From the NCBI GenBank assembly GCA_945869725.1, contig CAMBPO010000052.1, positions 1 to 15,642 on the forward strand: a stretch of 15,642 nucleotides of DNA, given 5' to 3'. The notes below the pieces were generated by a model. It saw only the letters and a program-made list of their open reading frames with translations, had not been told where the DNA came from and did not search any database. Origin of the DNA: Klebsiella pneumoniae. GTDB taxonomy: Bacteria; Pseudomonadota; Gammaproteobacteria; Pseudomonadales; Pseudohongiellaceae. How positions within the stretch are numbered: position 1 is the stretch's first letter; every line of letters starts with the position of its first letter. This document shows, piece after piece, positions 12,146 to 15,642 of this stretch. A program made the translations under genes and the position numbers.

Positions 12146-14887
12146 ATGAGATTACGAAATTCCGTGGTGCCGGTGTTATTCGTTGTCACTGCCTTGGGAG
12201 CGCTGGCTGCTGCAATCAGAAGTACTGGTGCAACTGAAGACTGTTGCACACCTGCCAGCAGAGATTGGCCCGTCACAACTGGTAGTCACGCCGGGCAGGG
12301 CTATTCTGCTTTGACCCAGATTAACAAATCAAATCTTGGTGACCTGGGGCTTGCCTGGGTCACACAACTTTCTGCAGAGCCCGTCACAGCACCCGTTGCA
12401 GGGCCTGGCAGTGATATTACAGCTCAACAGACTACGCCGATTGTGATCGACGGCATTATGTACCTGAATGTGCCGGGTGGCGGAGTGGCGGCTCTTGACG
12501 GCGCAACTGGTGCTGTCAAGTGGAAGTGGGTACCGTCCGAAGATGTCAATGGTTTTGGTCCAAGTTTTCAACAGCGAGGTGTCGCTGTAGGCGAGGGCAA
12601 AGTCTTCACATCCGCGGCAGGCGACCGCATGGTTGCGCTTGATATGGATACCGGTCAGATTGTCTGGGCGGTGCAGCCCGTTGCGCCGGATGGTAGCGAG
12701 TTCGGTAATATCGCCAAAGTCAGGCCTACCTACCATGATGGCTTGGTGTACATGGGGACAAATGACGGTGATCGCGGCACACTTTTTGCGCTGAATGCGA
12801 ATGATGGAGCATTGGTGTGGAATTTCTACAGCACTTATCCGGCCGGCACCTCGTTCACCGATGTCAACGGCAACACCTTTGATGCAGGCCATACCTTCAC
12901 CACGCGAGAGACTGCGAACGATACCCCGAATGACTGTTATCTGACAGCCGGCGCTACTCCATGGATGCACCCGACCATTGATGTTGAACTGGGACTTTTG
13001 TACCAGACCTTTGGCAATGTCCGCAGTTGTAATGGGTCGCAGAATGGGGAAGGTCGACCCGGAGATAACCTTTTTGGTAGTTCACTGGTCGCGATCGACG
13101 TTAAGACTGGAGAATACAGATGGCATTTTCAGATGGTTCGTCATGACATCTGGGATATGGATAACGTGTTGCCGCCAACACTAGCTAACGTGATGATAGA
13201 AGGTCAAAGCAGGAAAGTACTCTTTTATGGTAGTAAATCAGGGTTTCAGTTCACTTTGGATCGCACCAATGGTGAGCCGGCATTACCAATCGAATTCCGG
13301 GAGGTTCCGGCGGATATTCGACAGGCGCCAGCGCTGACGCAACCGTTTCCTTTGCAGGGAATCTTTTATCCACAGTGTGTTTCTTTGCAAAACCTCGGGT
13401 CAGATGTGCCAGGGGACCAGAATCGCATGGTGCCGAACTGGAATGGTTATCAGGCTGAGCCTGATCCGGAGAGACCGGGGCAGCTCCGACTTGTGCTCAA
13501 TCCAGTTAACTACCTGTCAGCTTCAAAGTCATTTCTGATTGGCCCGCTGCCGTACAAGGGTTGTATGTATGATGGTTCCTATGATGGCTTTGTGACCATG
13601 TCGATGACCAGCCAGAATGGCGGTAATGACATGACCAATACCTCAATGAGTCCAAAACTGAACATGCGCTATCTGGGCATCTCATTCAGTCCTGTTGGTC
13701 ACCCACTGCAGCAAGGTGGGAACGGTTTCCGACAGATTGGCGGATACCAAACCGGAGGATTGGCAGCACTTAACAATTCGACTGGCGAAATGCTTTGGTA
13801 CATACCGCTGGAGCTTGATCTGTCCCGTCAACACAACCCTTTGGTGACGGCCACTGACCTCATGTTCCACACGCAGATGGATGGTTTTCTGATCGGGCGT
13901 GACGCTCTGACAGGTGACGAGTTATGGCGTTATCAGATGGGTGCTTCAAGTCAGGCAGGCACAATTTCCTACGAAATCAAAGGAGAGCAATATATTGCCA
14001 CGACCAACATGGCCGGCAGGCAACCTTACTCTCAGGAGTTTAACGGTCAGGCGGTGTTTGCATTTAAAGTTGGAGGTGATGCGCTTTATCACACAGGCCC
14101 TCGAGAAAACCCTGTTTATGTAACGGGTAGTCAGGAGGCTCCAAGCCCCCCTCCGATTGAGAGTTGGCGACGCCCGGTTGGCAGGACAGAAGCAGGATTG
14201 GTTCCGCCTAATGAGATTTGGATAGCAAGGTCAAATGGAAACGCCGATTCTTCGCCGGACAGCACAGCGACAGGCTCTATGATTCCGTCTGTCAGGACGG
14301 TTCAGGTCGGTACGACGGTGATTTTCCGTAATCCGGGCATTGAGACATTCCCGGATAATCCAAATGTTTTAGAACACTGTGCGACTCAGTTCTTTGAAGG
14401 TGAATTTAACTTCAGGTTGCAACCAGGCGAAATTGCCGCGCATACCTTCGACAGAGAGGGCGAGTACTTTTTCAACGATTGCACGGATCCTCGGCCTGTT
14501 GGCAAAGTAGTTGTGGTCTTGGAGGCAGAAGACCAGCCAGGCGCTCTGACCTTCACTCCGGCTGAGCTTGATTTTCAGCCTTCCACTAGTATCTTTACCA
14601 GCGTTCAGGGTGAGGTCGCGGCTAGCTTCGAATTGCCGGCCGGGTACGTTCTCGATGATGTTGAAAGTGTGAAGTTGAAAACGCCACTAACCCCGCAACT
14701 GTTCAGCGCTGCGACTGCTACTACATCAGCTGATGGCAGTACAATGCTTCTGACCTTTGATAAGGGGCTGATAGACAATAACATCCCTTCAGGTAATGAA
14801 GTGCTGCTGACGGTCAGTGCGAACTTCTTGCACAATGGAGTTCAAAAGAAGTTAATCTCGAGTACAACCGTTCGTGTCTTAAAATGA
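12146..14887 (+). CDS. Secreted PQQ-dependent dehydrogenase with C-terminal cupredoxin-like domain
   Basis: A 913-residue periplasmic quinoprotein. A Sec signal peptide covers about 1-29. An eight-bladed propeller follows (about 39-645) with repeats such as GGGVAALDGATGAVKWKW, RMVALDMDTGQIVW, TLFALNANDGALVW, SLVAIDVKTGEYRWHF and GLAALNNSTGEMLWY. The catalytic loop RHDIWDMD (332-339) resembles that of membrane glucose/quinate dehydrogenases more than alcohol dehydrogenases. No CXXCH heme site is present. Instead residues about 688-793 look like a cupredoxin fold (VQVGTTVIFRNPG, EHCATQFFEGEF, EYFFNDCTDPRPVGKVVVV). H744 and C779 could be copper ligands, but the second His and the Met are absent. 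A further beta-rich domain of unknown family fills 800-913. GAGGAG lies six bases before the ATG. It oxidises an unknown alcohol, sugar or alicyclic acid. Confidence 0.88.
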   Translation: MRLRNSVVPVLFVVTALGALAAAIRSTGATEDCCTPASRDWPVTTGSHAGQGYSALTQINKSNLGDLGLAWVTQLSAEPVTAPVAGPGSDITAQQTTPIVIDGIMYLNVPGGGVAALDGATGAVKWKWVPSEDVNGFGPSFQQRGVAVGEGKVFTSAAGDRMVALDMDTGQIVWAVQPVAPDGSEFGNIAKVRPTYHDGLVYMGTNDGDRGTLFALNANDGALVWNFYSTYPAGTSFTDVNGNTFDAGHTFTTRETANDTPNDCYLTAGATPWMHPTIDVELGLLYQTFGNVRSCNGSQNGEGRPGDNLFGSSLVAIDVKTGEYRWHFQMVRHDIWDMDNVLPPTLANVMIEGQSRKVLFYGSKSGFQFTLDRTNGEPALPIEFREVPADIRQAPALTQPFPLQGIFYPQCVSLQNLGSDVPGDQNRMVPNWNGYQAEPDPERPGQLRLVLNPVNYLSASKSFLIGPLPYKGCMYDGSYDGFVTMSMTSQNGGNDMTNTSMSPKLNMRYLGISFSPVGHPLQQGGNGFRQIGGYQTGGLAALNNSTGEMLWYIPLELDLSRQHNPLVTATDLMFHTQMDGFLIGRDALTGDELWRYQMGASSQAGTISYEIKGEQYIATTNMAGRQPYSQEFNGQAVFAFKVGGDALYHTGPRENPVYVTGSQEAPSPPPIESWRRPVGRTEAGLVPPNEIWIARSNGNADSSPDSTATGSMIPSVRTVQVGTTVIFRNPGIETFPDNPNVLEHCATQFFEGEFNFRLQPGEIAAHTFDREGEYFFNDCTDPRPVGKVVVVLEAEDQPGALTFTPAELDFQPSTSIFTSVQGEVAASFELPAGYVLDDVESVKLKTPLTPQLFSAATATTSADGSTMLLTFDKGLIDNNIPSGNEVLLTVSANFLHNGVQKKLISSTTVRVLK

Positions 14888-14902
14888 TATGAGCGTTGGT
14901 AA

Positions 14903-14936
14903 GGGGAGCCTCATTGCCTGACACTGAGGCTCCTTT
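14903..14936. terminator. Bidirectional terminator between convergent genes
   Basis: GGAGCCTCA (14905-14913) and TGAGGCTCC (14925-14933) form a perfect nine-pair stem with an 11-base loop, flanked by AAGG on the left and TTT on the right. It lies 17 bases after the quinoprotein stop and just beyond the stop of the minus-strand receptor gene, so it can serve both. The T runs are short. Confidence 0.75.
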
Positions 14937-14940
14937 AACC

Positions 14941-15642
14941 TCAAAACGTCCCCCGCACCTTCAGCGCAAACTGACTGCCAGTAACTGAACAATTGCGCTC
15001 GATTTCCTTGATGACACCATCGCGGATGTATCCATCATAACGGCGGCGCAAGGCACAGGCTTCGAAGTCGGCCAGATTGCTGCCTTCAAGGCGGTAGGTC
15101 AGTCCCGCAAAACCCACCATCTCCACAAACGCGCTGAGGTTGGTGGGGATGATCCAGGTCAGGCGGCTGTCGTTTTCATAAATGTAGCGGCCATCATGAG
15201 CCCGTGCATTGTAGGTGACGCCGTAACTCATGTTGTACTCCGGCAGATCGTGCCGATAGCCCACGCGCAGACTGCCGCGATCATAGGGTGGAAAGCGCAT
15301 GTCGACGGGGGCGAAGGTATTATTCTCGTAACTGGCATTTTGCATGGTCAGTGCGGCGGTCAGTAGTCCGCGCGGCAAGCCGATAAAACCCAGGCGTATA
15401 CTGGCATTGCTGATCAGGCCGTACGCCACCGCCGGGCCCACATTGCCGTTGGTGGATTGTAGGTTATTGATCGATTGGGAAATATCAATACGGCCTATCT
15501 TGTTGTCAAAGTCGTAATGAAACAAGCGCGTATTGAGGGTGCCTGCATCACCGGGCAAGCGGTAATCCAGCGTGATTTCGGTGCGGATACTTTCTTCCGG
15601 ACTCAGTTCAGGGTTGCCGGCCATGGTGTCCTGATCATCATC
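14941..15642 (-). CDS. TonB-dependent receptor, C-terminal part (5' end beyond window)
   Basis: The last 233 residues of a second outer-membrane receptor; the frame is open to the window edge, so the true start is outside and an internal ATG at 15624 is not the start. Seen are the barrel motif GNPELSPEESIRTEITLDYR, typical of the late barrel of these receptors, alternating beta-strand patterns (SLRVGYRHDLPEYNMSYGVT, GLTYRLEGSNLAD) and a C-terminal Phe (FALKVRGTF) as used for outer-membrane assembly. Two Cys (in FEACALRRRY and IERNCSVTG) may form a loop disulfide. It converges with the quinoprotein gene across a shared terminator. Sampled lines are richer in G+C than the rest of the window. 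The ligand is unknown. Confidence 0.85.
   Translation of the reverse strand, partial: DDDQDTMAGNPELSPEESIRTEITLDYRLPGDAGTLNTRLFHYDFDNKIGRIDISQSINNLQSTNGNVGPAVAYGLISNASIRLGFIGLPRGLLTAALTMQNASYENNTFAPVDMRFPPYDRGSLRVGYRHDLPEYNMSYGVTYNARAHDGRYIYENDSRLTWIIPTNLSAFVEMVGFAGLTYRLEGSNLADFEACALRRRYDGYIRDGVIKEIERNCSVTGSQFALKVRGTF

Noticed and set aside
12242..12247. Adjacent Cys33-Cys34 of the quinoprotein as the vicinal disulfide of methanol-type dehydrogenases
   Set aside because: The pair stands just after the signal peptide and before the first propeller blade, not at the PQQ-binding site, so it is not equivalent.
12329..12970. Minus-strand open frame of 213 codons opposite the quinoprotein
   Set aside because: Antisense shadow of a clear propeller-encoding gene; the translation shows no domain or compositional sign of a protein.
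1..15642. CRISPR array, insertion sequence, tRNA or rRNA genes
   Set aside because: No regularly spaced repeats, transposase frames with terminal repeats, or RNA-gene signatures were seen on reading the window.

Overview
The window looks like an aromatic-acid catabolism locus of a Gram-negative bacterium, most likely a gammaproteobacterium. The evidence is two TonB-dependent outer-membrane receptors, Sec and Tat signal peptides, a periplasmic quinoprotein and generally good Shine-Dalgarno sites. The genus cannot be read from the sequence. G+C is moderate, with the right-hand end apparently richer. No RNA genes, insertion sequences or CRISPR arrays were seen.

Left block (1-3740, minus strand): a tight operon in the order ligK-ligU-ligJ-ligI. 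It encodes the lower part of the protocatechuate 4,5-cleavage (meta-cleavage) pathway. LigI opens 2-pyrone-4,6-dicarboxylate (PDC), LigU isomerises 4-oxalomesaconate, LigJ hydrates the product, and LigK splits 4-carboxy-4-hydroxy-2-oxoadipate (CHA) into pyruvate and oxaloacetate. The ring-cleaving dioxygenase (LigAB or gallate dioxygenase type) and the LigC-type dehydrogenase are not in the window. They may lie beyond the left edge, downstream of ligI.

Middle block: a 330-base divergent control region (3741-4070) separates the lig operon from a plus-strand pair, an MFS anion:cation-symporter-type permease and a small EthD-like two-domain protein of unknown role. Convergent to these is a large TonB-dependent receptor (6287-9151, minus) with a strong terminator. 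Upstream of it lies a LysR-type regulator (9456-10655, minus) that unusually carries two N-terminal winged-helix domains.

Right block: divergent from the regulator, across a 402-base region with a well-formed T-N11-A dyad, are a Tat-exported xylose-isomerase-like TIM-barrel protein and a 913-residue PQQ-dependent dehydrogenase. The dehydrogenase carries an extra C-terminal cupredoxin-like domain and a further beta-rich domain. A bidirectional terminator separates it from the C-terminal part of a second TonB receptor that runs off the right edge.

Inferred picture: an aromatic or alicyclic precursor crosses the outer membrane through a TonB receptor. It may be oxidised in the periplasm by the quinoprotein, perhaps with the TIM-barrel protein, enter through the MFS permease, and be degraded by the LigIJUK route. 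One speculative model is a quinate/shikimate-like feeder, because known periplasmic quinate pathways also combine a PQQ dehydrogenase with a TIM-barrel dehydroshikimate dehydratase. The most unusual items are the double-HTH LysR regulator and the quinoprotein fused to a cupredoxin-like domain with an incomplete copper site.
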